64,000 nucleotides of DNA from CBDFKK01 sp965248815 (GTDB lineage Bacteria; Pseudomonadota; Alphaproteobacteria; SMXP01): contig CBDFKK010000008.1 of the NCBI GenBank assembly GCA_965248815.1, positions 124,001 to 188,000 of the forward strand. Reading direction: 5' to 3'. Of the stretch, positions 25,791 through 34,128 are shown piece by piece. Within the stretch, counting starts at the first letter, position 1; each line of letters begins with the position of its first letter. The position numbers and the translations under genes were made by a program. A model generated the notes under the pieces. The model saw nothing but the letters and a program-made list of their open reading frames with translations. It had not been told where the DNA came from and ran no database searches.

Positions 25791-26398
25791 TCAACCTCGC
25801 CGTGCTACGGCCAACCCTGCGCCTGCAATGATGAGCAACGCTCCTGAAATGCGGTCGCGCGAACGACCAAAGGCAACTTTGTTCAATTTAGAAGCAAAGA
25901 GAGCGTAAGCGCTATCGATGACAAGTGCCAAAATCAGGAAAATCGAGCTCAATACGAGCAACTGGACTGTTACGTTGGCGCCCATCGACACAAACTGGGG
26001 CAAAAACGCTCCAAAAAAAAGAGCGTTTTTGGATTTACGGTGGCAACAAAAAAGCCCCGCCAAAAAATCGAACTTGGTCGCCCCGCCGGCGCCTGTTCCG
26101 CATCAATTTCCGACGGCACTGTGCGCCAACTCTGGATCCCCAAGTAAAGCAAATATGCGACGCCGAGCCAACGCAGTACTTCGAACCACTCTGACAGAAT
26201 TAGTGCGGCGGAGACCAAACCGAAAGATGTCACAGCCAGCTGGATCACCATGGCAAACGTCGTGCCGGCGACCGCCGCAATTCCACACCTAAAACCGTGC
26301 GCGATGCTGGTCGCAACGATGTACCCAATATTCGGCCCCGGAATGACAATTAAGAGTGTCGCCGCAACGACAAACGCTAAAAGAAGCGCCGGATCCAT
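25791..26398 (-). pseudogene. LysE/RhtB-type amino-acid exporter with a frameshift
   Basis: The N-terminal part (ATG 26398) reads as a LysE-family exporter: LIVIPGPNIGYIVATSIAHGFRCGIAA and the spans after it, up to ATVNPKTLFF. At a run of eight T (plus-strand A8, 26013-26020) the frame is lost. The family sequence resumes in the neighbouring frame as FGAFLPQFVSMGA and continues to the normal end. One extra T would restore a single product of about 200 residues. This is either a pseudogene, phase variation or a sequencing error in a homopolymer. Confidence 0.85.
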
Positions 26399-26412
26399 CA
26401 GGGTTGACCTTA

Positions 26413-27282
26413 TTAAAGGATTGAATCGCCCTTCCAATTGTCCGGATCGGACAGCCATGTCGGATCATTTTGCTCGATCATGGCGAGGAGCTCTGGCGGA
26501 TATTCGTCGGGACTTTTGACTTTCTCACCGGCTCCCCGGCCCGCCAACACGCCGCGGATTTCACCCATGCCCATCCACGGGCGCCAATTGAGATAATCCT
26601 GGATGGTATAAGAAGCCGGTACGTTATCAAGCGCGGGGTTTTCCAAATCGGCCACCGCCGCCCGGTACGTAATCATGTCGCGAAATAACATCGGGCTCGG
26701 ACCCCCGTCCTTTCCGACAGCGCTCAAATCGAAATTGAGCCAGACATTGTCCGCCGACTGCAAGACCGGACCAATGTTCTGCTCCACTCCAAAAGGCAAT
26801 TCCATTGCCGAGCCTTCGACCTGAGGAATGGCACCTTGCGGCGTGAGCTTGGTGGCGTTGGGCCCTGAGCGCAAATGAGTAACGGGAACCATTTCGTTCG
26901 TATACGGATTGTTCCAATTGTCCAACACTTCGCCGGTCGCGACATCCAAGTGATAGCCGACTTCACGGCTCACATAGGTTACCGTGCCGTCGCCATTGTT
27001 CTTAGTCTGCATCAGCAAGCCGCCGAGCGTGCGATGTAACGGCTTAACATCTTGATCGACGATTCCGTAGCGCACCATACTGCGCCACCAGAAAACGTTC
27101 TCATCGCCCAAGCTTGCCGCCATGCGCGCAAACACATTGAACTTGCCTACATCGGTCTCCAGATCCAGCGCGCCGGCCGCCCCGCTTGATCCCATCGCCA
27201 ACGCCGATAAAGGTGTTGCGCTCAAAGCGGCCCCCGCGGCAGCAAAACCTGCACCTACCGTTCTTCGTGAAACTTTCGCCAT
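26413..27282 (-). CDS. DUF1838 family protein, Tat-exported
   Basis: The 289-residue protein has a twin-arginine leader (VSRRTVGAGFAAAGAALSATPLSALA) and DUF1838 features: FARMAASLGDENVFWWRSMVRYG, SREVGYHLDVATGEVLDNWNNPYTNE and WRPWMGMGEIRG. The Tat route suggests it folds, perhaps with a cofactor, before export. It is a paralogue of the protein at 7112-8041. The upstream region is bordered by an insertion sequence at 27434. Confidence 0.85.
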   Translation of the reverse strand: MAKVSRRTVGAGFAAAGAALSATPLSALAMGSSGAAGALDLETDVGKFNVFARMAASLGDENVFWWRSMVRYGIVDQDVKPLHRTLGGLLMQTKNNGDGTVTYVSREVGYHLDVATGEVLDNWNNPYTNEMVPVTHLRSGPNATKLTPQGAIPQVEGSAMELPFGVEQNIGPVLQSADNVWLNFDLSAVGKDGGPSPMLFRDMITYRAAVADLENPALDNVPASYTIQDYLNWRPWMGMGEIRGVLAGRGAGEKVKSPDEYPPELLAMIEQNDPTWLSDPDNWKGDSIL

Positions 27283-27520
27283 TTACGTCGTTCCCCTTAT
27301 TCTTCATTCGTGGCCGGCACCATATCTTGTTTCGTCGATGAGGCAAAAGTTAGAAACCTAATTCACGACGGTGCAGCGCGCCTTTGTGAGGCGTGATAGA
27401 CTTGCCTCTGGTGCCCAAGATTTCAGTCAACCTTGTCTGACATCAGCGCCTGTGGGACAGATGGAGTTGATTGTGTAACGGAGGATTTCTGGCTCATCGT
27501 CGTGACCGAAGGGAACGCAG

Positions 27521-27895
27521 ATGAGCCAGAAATCCATGAGTTTGAAGGACGGCGCCGAGACGGCGGTACGGGACATCCGGCGCAAGACGCGCAAGCAATA
27601 TTCAGCTGAAGAGAAGATCCGGATTGTGCTCTCGGGCCTGCGCGGCGAGGACAGCATCGCCGAGCTGTGCCGTCGGGAAGGGATCGCCGAGAGCCTCTAC
27701 TACAGCTGGTCGAAGGAGTTCCTGGAAGCCGGCAAGAAGCGGCTTTCGGGGGATACCGCCCGCCAGGCGTCCTCGGGCGAGGTCAAGGACCTGCGCCGCG
27801 AGAGGCATGACCTCAAGGAAGCGCTTGCCGAACAGGTGCTGGAGAACCGGCTGCTTAAAAAAAGCATGATCGGGGATGGGGGAGACGGCGCATGA
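27521..27895 (+). CDS. Insertion sequence OrfA, copy 2
   Basis: This is the 124-residue helix-turn-helix and coiled-coil protein, identical to the copy at 1460-1834. The stop overlaps the OrfB start as ATGA. Confidence 0.92.
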   Translation: MSQKSMSLKDGAETAVRDIRRKTRKQYSAEEKIRIVLSGLRGEDSIAELCRREGIAESLYYSWSKEFLEAGKKRLSGDTARQASSGEVKDLRRERHDLKEALAEQVLENRLLKKSMIGDGGDGA

Positions 27896-28872
27896 GATAC
27901 CCCGCATCGGAGAAGCTCGAGATCATCCGCCTAGTCGAGCGATCCCATCTCCCGGTGCTGCGGACGCTGGACAAGCTCGGCATCCCGGCAACGACGTTTT
28001 ACCGATGGTACGACCGGTATTTGCGTGGTGGCGTACAAGCATTGGAAGACCGGTCTCCCAAGCCAAAACGCGTGTGGAACCGCATCCCCGATGATATTCG
28101 AGAGCGGATCGTCGATATGGCTCTTCAGGAACCGGAACTGAGCCCGCGCGAGTTGGCAGTGCGGTTCACTGATACGCAAAGCTATTTTGTATCCGAAGCT
28201 TCAGTGTATCGCCTGCTCAAAGCTCTTGATCTGATTACCAGCCCGGCCTTCGTGGTCATCAAGGCTGCCAATGAGTTCCGCGACAAGACCACGGCGCCAA
28301 ATCAAATGTGGCAGACCGACTTCACCTACCTCAAGGTCATCGGCTGGGGCTGGTTTTATCTCTCTACGATTCTTGATGACTTCTCGCGCTACATCATTGC
28401 GTGGAAGCTGTGCACCACGATGAGAGCTGAAGACGTCACTGATACGTTGGAAATGGCTCTGGAGGCATCGGGTTGCGATCAGGCAAATGTCGCACACAAG
28501 CCGCGTCTGCTATCTGACAATGGTTCAAGTTATATTGCCGGCGATCTTGCTGACTGGATGGATGATCAAGGCATGAGGCATGTTCGCGGCGCGCCGTATC
28601 ATCCGCAAACGCAAGGCAAAATCGAGCGTTGGCATCAAACGCTCAAGAACCGCATCTTGCTGGAAAACTATTACCTACCTGGCGATCTTGAAGCGCAGAT
28701 CGATGAGTTCGTGGGTCACTACAATCACCAGCGCTATCACGAGAGTCTGCAAAACCTCACGCCCGCAGATGTTTACTTTGGGCGCGGCCAAACCATTCTA
28801 TTGCAAAGAGAAAGGATCAAGCGAAAAACGATCGAGCATCGGCGCTTGCAACACAGCAAAGCCGCTGCTTAA
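27892..28872 (+). CDS. Insertion sequence transposase OrfB, copy 2
   Basis: This is the 326-residue DDE transposase, identical in protein sequence to the copy at 483-1463, with D, D and E spaced as D-35-E in the rve core. Both copies look intact, so the element may still move. Confidence 0.93.
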   Translation: MRYPASEKLEIIRLVERSHLPVLRTLDKLGIPATTFYRWYDRYLRGGVQALEDRSPKPKRVWNRIPDDIRERIVDMALQEPELSPRELAVRFTDTQSYFVSEASVYRLLKALDLITSPAFVVIKAANEFRDKTTAPNQMWQTDFTYLKVIGWGWFYLSTILDDFSRYIIAWKLCTTMRAEDVTDTLEMALEASGCDQANVAHKPRLLSDNGSSYIAGDLADWMDDQGMRHVRGAPYHPQTQGKIERWHQTLKNRILLENYYLPGDLEAQIDEFVGHYNHQRYHESLQNLTPADVYFGRGQTILLQRERIKRKTIEHRRLQHSKAAA

Positions 28873-28912
28873 ACTGATACAACAGATGAGCCATATACTC
28901 CGCTAGCTCAAA

Positions 28913-28990
28913 TCAAAATCTGTTCCAATTTATCTGATGACGGACAACCATGACGATCACGACGACAGACATATTGATGATGGCGTACAT
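28913..28990 (-). pseudogene. MYxxxN membrane peptide gene with its 3' end replaced by the insertion sequence
   Basis: ATG 28990 follows AAAGGAGG and encodes MYAIINMSVVVIVM before running into the end of the insertion sequence at 28946. The frame continues through element sequence to TGA at 28913-28915, by chance also giving 25 residues, but with a polar tail (RHQINWNRF) in place of the hydrophobic end. The N-terminal half aligns with the intact peptide at 16393-16470 at M, Y and N and with conservative changes elsewhere. Confidence 0.65.
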
Positions 28991-29028
28991 AGCGTCCTCC
29001 TTTGTTGAGTCTCAAAGTAGACGGCCAT

Positions 29029-29067
29029 GCTTAGTCGCGCCTTAACGTTTGCTTAGGCCAAGCTTAA
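29029..29067 (-). promoter_or_regulatory. Phased YTAAGC array (four units, 11-bp period), second copy
   Basis: On the minus strand TTAAGC, CTAAGC, TTAAGG and CTAAGC start exactly 11 bp apart (plus-strand 29062-29067, 29051-29056, 29040-29045, 29029-29034). The array lies 38 bp upstream of the truncated peptide start and between that gene and the end of the MATE gene. It therefore most likely serves the peptide gene, as at 16513-16573. Confidence 0.75.
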
Positions 29068-29102
29068 AGCCGTGCCATCAAAGGCAGTTGCGCGCTGCAC
29101 TC

Positions 29103-30455
29103 TTAGTCGGGCTGCACGCCCGCGATTGGCGTGCGCATGGCTGCTGCCAATCGGCGAAATCGCCCCGTCAACAAAACAGTCAGAATAAAATATCCCAATG
29201 TGATACCTAAGAATATCCCAATTGCCCCAAGTTCAATCGGAAACGCCAAAACGTAAGCCAGCGGCAAAGCAAGCATCCAAATGCAAAGCGCGCCCATCCA
29301 CAAGGGGGTAAGGGTGTCTTTGATGGCACGTAGCGCACGCTGCGCAATGTCTTGAAGCCCCTGAAAAAACTGATAGACGGCCGCAAAGACCAAGAACGTT
29401 GATGCCAGCCGAATAACCTCCGCATTGTTGGGATCTGACGAATCCAAAAACACTGAGACGATCCACTGCGGAAATATGACCAATACGAGACCGCCAATGG
29501 CCAAAATTGCACCCCCGACCGTCATGCCCAAAAAAGCAGCGCGGTCGACTCCGAGGGGCCGGCCTGCCTCATTTTCATGAGCAACGCGGATCATTGTAGC
29601 TTCGCCGAAGGCCATCGTAATGACCCCTGCACCGGCAATACAGATAAAAGCAATCTCGCTCGCGGCCAAAATATCGGCACCCATCAACCCCATTGCAATG
29701 GGGAGAATGATGAAAAGTCCACTTTCAATGAAAACGATTCCGGCAACAGGGATCCCAAGGACAAAAATTTCCCTGCACACGAGCCAATCTATTTTGTTCA
29801 ACGACTTCAAAACCTCATAGCGCGCGAACCCCGTATCAAACGAGACGTACCAGGCCAGCGCTGCAAACATCAACCATGAGACAATCGTCGTGCTCAATCC
29901 TGCACCGGCGACCCCCATTTCGGGAAAGCCAAACGCGCCATAGACCAACGCATAAGTCATGAAGGCGTTCAGTCCGACGGCGCTTACGGTAATTACGGTT
30001 ACGGAACGGGCTCGTGATAGGGCCGCGACAAAGTCGCGCAATACCGTGAAGAGCAGGAACGGCAGAAAAGACCAAGTGACTGTTTGCAAATATTGCCCGG
30101 ACAACGCGACCACCCGTGAATCTTGGCCGGTCATCGCAATGAGAGGAGCCAAATTCCAACCAAGCGCTATCCCGACAACGGAAAGCGCAAGTGCGACCCA
30201 AAGCCCTTGACGGGTTGCATTTCCCGCCCGCGCCAGATCCCCCTTCTCGTCGGCCTGAGAAACGAGAACGCCGACGATTGAAACCACGCCCATGGACACA
30301 AAAGTGAGTTCAAAGAATATTTCAGCGGAGAGTCCGACAGCCGCAAGTTCCAAGCTGCCCAATCGGCCAACAATCGCTATGTCGATGGTGAACTTCGCAA
30401 GTTCCGCCAAATAGGCGCCGGCCAACGGCAGCGCAATGACGGCCAATTTGCGCAA
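29103..30455 (-). CDS. MATE-family multidrug/toxin exporter
   Basis: The 450-residue protein has about twelve hydrophobic spans. The MATE pattern is seen in the N-half (PLAGAYLAELAKFTIDIAIVGRLGSLELAAVGLS) and is repeated after the midpoint. It exports cationic compounds by ion antiport. TTG 30455 is the only reasonable start: the frame is closed by TAG 60 bp upstream with no ATG or GTG between. It is divergent from the MFS gene at 30648. Confidence 0.9.
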   Translation of the reverse strand: MRKLAVIALPLAGAYLAELAKFTIDIAIVGRLGSLELAAVGLSAEIFFELTFVSMGVVSIVGVLVSQADEKGDLARAGNATRQGLWVALALSVVGIALGWNLAPLIAMTGQDSRVVALSGQYLQTVTWSFLPFLLFTVLRDFVAALSRARSVTVITVSAVGLNAFMTYALVYGAFGFPEMGVAGAGLSTTIVSWLMFAALAWYVSFDTGFARYEVLKSLNKIDWLVCREIFVLGIPVAGIVFIESGLFIILPIAMGLMGADILAASEIAFICIAGAGVITMAFGEATMIRVAHENEAGRPLGVDRAAFLGMTVGGAILAIGGLVLVIFPQWIVSVFLDSSDPNNAEVIRLASTFLVFAAVYQFFQGLQDIAQRALRAIKDTLTPLWMGALCIWMLALPLAYVLAFPIELGAIGIFLGITLGYFILTVLLTGRFRRLAAAMRTPIAGVQPD

Positions 30456-30647
30456 CTCAGTATTTCCGTCTTGATCTAACAGCGCGTTGGCCTCGATGAA
30501 TCTGCCCTAAAAGTCCGTGCGTACGACTTTGATACCATTTCAAATTAGTGCGCCGGACGCCGGTCCTATCACAATTTTCATTCTTGCACGCGCCGTAATA
30601 GGCTAATCAGGCACGTCGAGCACGCCTTGGGATCTCCCTGCGGACTT

Positions 30648-31883
30648 ATGGCTAAGCAGAAAACTCTAGAAGACTTGCGCTCATCGCGACTGTTTCTTGT
30701 CGTTTTGGTGGTTATTGCGGCCCTTGGACCGGGGTCTATGTCCATGTTCATCCCAGCCCTTCCGGCAATTCAAGCCTCGTTTGGCGTGCCGATAGAGGTC
30801 GTGCAACTGTCCATGAGTTTATCAATGGTCGCTATGGCGATTGTCACGCTCTTCTATGGCCAGCTGTCAGATCACTTCGGGCGCAAGCCGGTTCTCCTGG
30901 GCGCTCTTGCTGTGTGTTGTATCGGCAGTTTGATGTGTGTCGTGGCGCCGACGATTTGGTTTTTTATTGTTGGGCGCATCTTTCAAGCCTGTGGCGCAAC
31001 CGCAGGTATCGTCTTGGCCCGCGCAATGGTTGTTGATGTCTACGAAGATGACAAAGCAGCTAGCGTTCTCGCGTTCGTGACCGGCGCAATGATGATCTCG
31101 CCTTTGATCGGGCCTCCGATCGGCGGACTACTTACAGACCTGATTAGCTGGCGCGCCAATTTCTTCGTCATATTTGTCGTTGCCGGCGCAGTGGCAGCGA
31201 TCGCATGGGCTTTTCTGACCGAAACCGTTACACATAAGATCCCTCTTCACAGTTTGCGCAATATGGTGACCAATTGGACCTCGGTTCTATCGGTGCGTTC
31301 CTTTTGGGCCTACGTCCTCTTCATTTCCTTTCTATATTCCGCATTTTTCGCATTTCTGGGCGGAGGACCTTATGTACTGACGCAATTGTTCGGCCTCTCT
31401 ATTTCACAGTACGGTGCTTATTTCACCATCATCGCGCTTGGCATGATGGCGGGCAATTTCACCGTCGGCTATTTCGGCGACCGGTTTGCGCCGCGTTTCT
31501 TGCTGATTGGCGGTGGACTTTTTGCCACGTTGTCAGTCTCTTCAAGCCTTATCTTGTTGCTATGGGGAGTATGGCACCCCGCCGCCATATTCGGACCTGC
31601 CGCGCTCATGGCTTTTTCAGCGGGCATTGCAACACCGACCGCCCAAGTTGGCGCCACGTCAAGCGTCAAAGACTTGGCCGGCACAGCAAGCGGCCTCATT
31701 GGATTCATTCAAACAATCTTCTCGTCCATCGCCGCACAGAGCGTAGCTATGGCCTTCAATGGCACGCCCTACCCTATGATCGGCATTATGGGTGTTAGCT
31801 GCGCAATTGCCGTATTGTCGATTGCATTGCTGCCGCCATCGCGTGCTAGAGCCTTTGTGGCGAGTGCTACCGACAAGTCTTAA
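30648..31883 (+). CDS. MFS drug-resistance transporter (Bcr/CflA type)
   Basis: This 411-residue twelve-span transporter has motif A (GQLSDHFGRKPVLLGAL) after span 2 and the Bcr/CflA-like start MSMFIPALPAIQASFGV. It probably exports drugs or metabolites by proton antiport. ATG 30648 begins a short hydrophilic N-terminus. It is divergent from the MATE gene, with a 190-bp shared upstream region. Confidence 0.9.
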   Translation: MAKQKTLEDLRSSRLFLVVLVVIAALGPGSMSMFIPALPAIQASFGVPIEVVQLSMSLSMVAMAIVTLFYGQLSDHFGRKPVLLGALAVCCIGSLMCVVAPTIWFFIVGRIFQACGATAGIVLARAMVVDVYEDDKAASVLAFVTGAMMISPLIGPPIGGLLTDLISWRANFFVIFVVAGAVAAIAWAFLTETVTHKIPLHSLRNMVTNWTSVLSVRSFWAYVLFISFLYSAFFAFLGGGPYVLTQLFGLSISQYGAYFTIIALGMMAGNFTVGYFGDRFAPRFLLIGGGLFATLSVSSSLILLLWGVWHPAAIFGPAALMAFSAGIATPTAQVGATSSVKDLAGTASGLIGFIQTIFSSIAAQSVAMAFNGTPYPMIGIMGVSCAIAVLSIALLPPSRARAFVASATDKS

Positions 31884-31949
31884 CGATATCTTTCACGTGG
31901 AATAAAGCGCGTCGTATACAGTTGGAGAATGAATAAAGGGAGAAAATCA

Positions 31950-32678
31950 ATGGTGAACCAATCGAAGCGCGATGCACTTAGGCTGACTGCCGGCTTAGCA
32001 GCCGCCAGCAGTGGACTTCTTGTGGGAGTACGGCCCTCCAAAGCGCAATCTCAAGCTTCTACGGTGCTATCCACGAGCGGCCTGATTACGCGTGAGGCCG
32101 TGGCTCTTGGCTACGCATCAATTCCAGATTTTCTGAGCGCGGAGCAGCTGACGCCCCACTATACGTCCCACTATGGAGGTGCGCTTAAGGGCTATCTCGA
32201 TCTCGACCGGCAACTGGAATCCATGGTGATCGCCGAAACTACTGTGCGTGCCGAGACCTATGGCGGCATGCAACGCGACCGCGCCACGAAGGGGAACAGC
32301 GCTCTGCTCCACGAAGTCTATTTCGAAAGCATGACGACGCGCGGCCAAACGCCCGCCCCAGGCTTGAAAAATGCAATCGAAGAGCGTTTTGGTTCCCAGG
32401 AAAAATGGACGGCAGATTTTATCACGTGCGCAAAATCGGCATCTGGCTGGGCCGTATTGGCGCGAAACTCGCTGAACGGACAGCTCTATAACCTAGTCTG
32501 CGATGAACATGCGGAAGGATTGATGTGGATGTCCACGCCGCTAATTGCGTTGGATATCTACGAACATGCTTACTATGTAGACTACCAAAACCGCAAAGGC
32601 GATTACATTGCCGCGTTCATGGAGCATATCGACTGGACGCGTGCTGAAGACAGATTTACCGCATCTGAAGCCAGCTAG
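31950..32678 (+). CDS. Exported Fe/Mn-type superoxide dismutase
   Basis: This protein of about 240 residues has a Tat- or Sec-like leader (LRLTAGLAAASSGLLVGVRPSKAQ), then the Fe/Mn SOD fold. Metal ligands are expected in LTPHYTSHYGG, LLHEVYFE and ALDIYEHAYYVDYQN. The usual DVWEHAYY becomes DIYEHAYY, placing Tyr at the Trp beside the ligand Asp. It removes superoxide outside the cytoplasm if the leader works. ATG 31950 is preferred because AAGGGAG lies seven bases upstream; ATG 31929 is the alternative. Confidence 0.85.
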   Translation: MVNQSKRDALRLTAGLAAASSGLLVGVRPSKAQSQASTVLSTSGLITREAVALGYASIPDFLSAEQLTPHYTSHYGGALKGYLDLDRQLESMVIAETTVRAETYGGMQRDRATKGNSALLHEVYFESMTTRGQTPAPGLKNAIEERFGSQEKWTADFITCAKSASGWAVLARNSLNGQLYNLVCDEHAEGLMWMSTPLIALDIYEHAYYVDYQNRKGDYIAAFMEHIDWTRAEDRFTASEAS

Positions 32679-32757
32679 ATCGGCAATGCACGCTTGAAAG
32701 AGACCTGTCTGACCACAGTTAATCTCGAATTAATCTGTCTGGAATCCTTTGGAATGG

Positions 32758-33036
32758 CTACGCGGCTTGGTGGGCACTAATCCATTTCCGCGCTTCGCGT
32801 TGGGCGGCAGCAATCTCCTCTGAACTCATTTCGTCAGCGAGTTCGGCGCGGCGAATGCGGGCAGCTTCACTTCCCGCCATCGCTGCCAAATTGAACCACT
32901 TGTGGGCTTGCACGTAATCTAATTCAACACCCTGCCCGGTCGAATAGAGCAATCCCATTTTATATAGAGCGTCACCAGATCTCTGTTTCTCGGCTTCCCG
33001 AAGAGCCTGATCAACTTCCGTGTCAACAAAGGCCAC
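32758..33036 (-). CDS. Small Sel1-repeat protein
   Basis: The 92-residue protein contains one clear Sel1 repeat (ALYKMGLLYSTGQGVELDYVQAHKWFNLAAMAGSEAA split across residues 23-58) and flanking helices. Sel1 repeats mediate protein-protein contacts. There is no signal peptide. It is isolated, with over 300 bp of gene-free DNA upstream that contains phased TTAA half-sites. Confidence 0.8.
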   Translation of the reverse strand: MAFVDTEVDQALREAEKQRSGDALYKMGLLYSTGQGVELDYVQAHKWFNLAAMAGSEAARIRRAELADEMSSEEIAAAQREARKWISAHQAA

Positions 33037-33161
33037 CTATAGGTCCTCCCTCCATTCAGCGCAGACACCAACCTTATTTTTATGCCGGTGATGTTTCGCA
33101 ATGGCCTTACTCCACACCCCGCGGCGACACGGATCATTTCAGACCTCGACTAAAAATTGCG

Positions 33162-33187
33162 TTAATCGAGATTTTAGATTTTGTTAA
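33162..33187. promoter_or_regulatory. CtrA-like phased half-sites (TTAA-N7-TTTA-N7-TTAA)
   Basis: TTAA (33162), TTTA (33173) and TTAA (33184) are 11 bp apart, matching the half-site spacing of CtrA boxes. They lie 126-151 bp upstream of the Sel1-protein start in the 33037-33350 gap, in which I see no gene. In AT-rich DNA such matches can arise by chance. Confidence 0.3.
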
Positions 33188-33350
33188 TGCTAACAAAGAC
33201 TTAGAAAGTTGATTTCACGATAATTTGGACGCAGCGCGCCGCTAAGCCGACGGCATCACTCAGCAATTGCAACGCAATTAGAGTGCTTCTCCAATTCAAG
33301 GCTCAAGAAAGAAAGCAAACTACCGGCCGGTTAAATTGGAATTTGCTGAA

Positions 33351-34055
33351 TTATGTTTTGAACAAATGACGACGCGCGTTTTTTTCCTCGGCAGTCGTTC
33401 GCGATCTATTCCAGAGTTCCTCGCCGACATGAAAGCCGCACCGTACGGCCAGCCGAGCGCCGATACGATCGTACCAGCGCCGCACGTTAGGAAAAGCCTC
33501 GAGATCCTGGCCATGCCACGACCGTTGCACGACCCAGCACCAACTTGCGATGTCGGCGATGGAATAGTCATCAGCAAAATATTGGCGAGGCGATAGCCGT
33601 TTATTCATCACTCCGTAAAGCCGTTGAGCTTCTGTTGTGTAGCGTTGCGCCGCATATTTGATGGTCGGCTTCTTATAGCGGCGGAAGTGATGGGCCTAGC
33701 CGGCCATTGGTCCCAAATTCCCGATTTGCCAGGACAGCCATTCGTCCACCTTGACCCGCTCCCGCTAGGCTCGCGGATAGAGCATGCCCGTTTTTTCTGC
33801 GAGGTACTTCAAAACGGCTCCGGACTCGAAAACCGAAATAGGCGCACCGCCCGGCCCCTTAGGATCGACGATTGCCGGGATCCGGTTGTTGGGTGAAATT
33901 TTTAGGAAGGAGGGCTTGAATTGTTCGCCCGCGAAGATATTGACCAACTTGACGAAGTACGGAAGCCGGCATTCCTCAAGCATTATCGGGATTTTCCAGC
34001 CGTTTGGCGTTGGCCAGAAGTAGACTTCAATGGCGTCGCTATCTTGCTCAGGCAA
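33351..34055 (-). pseudogene. Glutathione S-transferase (YfcG-like) with two in-frame TAG codons
   Basis: Read in one frame from 34055, the sequence gives a thioredoxin-like GST N-domain (EVYFWPTPNGWKIPIMLEE, NNRIPAIVDPKGPGG, VFESGAVLKYLAEKTG). The GST C-domain follows (DEWLSWQIGNLGPMAG, YFADDYSIADIASWCWV, NVRRWYDRIGARLAV). The frame is broken by TAG just after LYPRA and again after GPMAG, where related proteins have Gln; a single C to T change in CAG explains the second. The C-terminal tail is also eroded. This is a decayed nu-class-like GST. Confidence 0.87.
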
Positions 34056-34128
34056 AAAAATACGGCTGCCCGCAGAGCTTCCACTATTGGGAAAGCCCTG
34101 CAGACGGCCATCAATTACTCGCAGATAG

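Larger units (their letters stand above)
27434..28946 (+). mobile_element. Insertion sequence, copy 2 (1513 bp)
   Basis: It has the same length and ends as copy 1, in opposite orientation, and differs at one synonymous base as far as I compared. Unlike copy 1, the flanks do not match: GTCAACCT on the left against ACCATGAC on the right. It replaces the 3' end of a small peptide gene. Loss of the duplication implies a deletion or recombination next to the element after insertion. Confidence 0.92.

Noticed and set aside
1..28946. Composite transposon between the two identical insertion sequences
   Set aside because: The copies are inverted and 25 kb apart, copy 1 has its own duplication and copy 2 has unmatched flanks, so there is no sign of joint movement.
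33351..34055. TAG recoding (pyrrolysine or suppressor) in the glutathione transferase
   Set aside because: No supporting genes are visible, and the second TAG is one transition from the conserved CAG codon, so decay is simpler.
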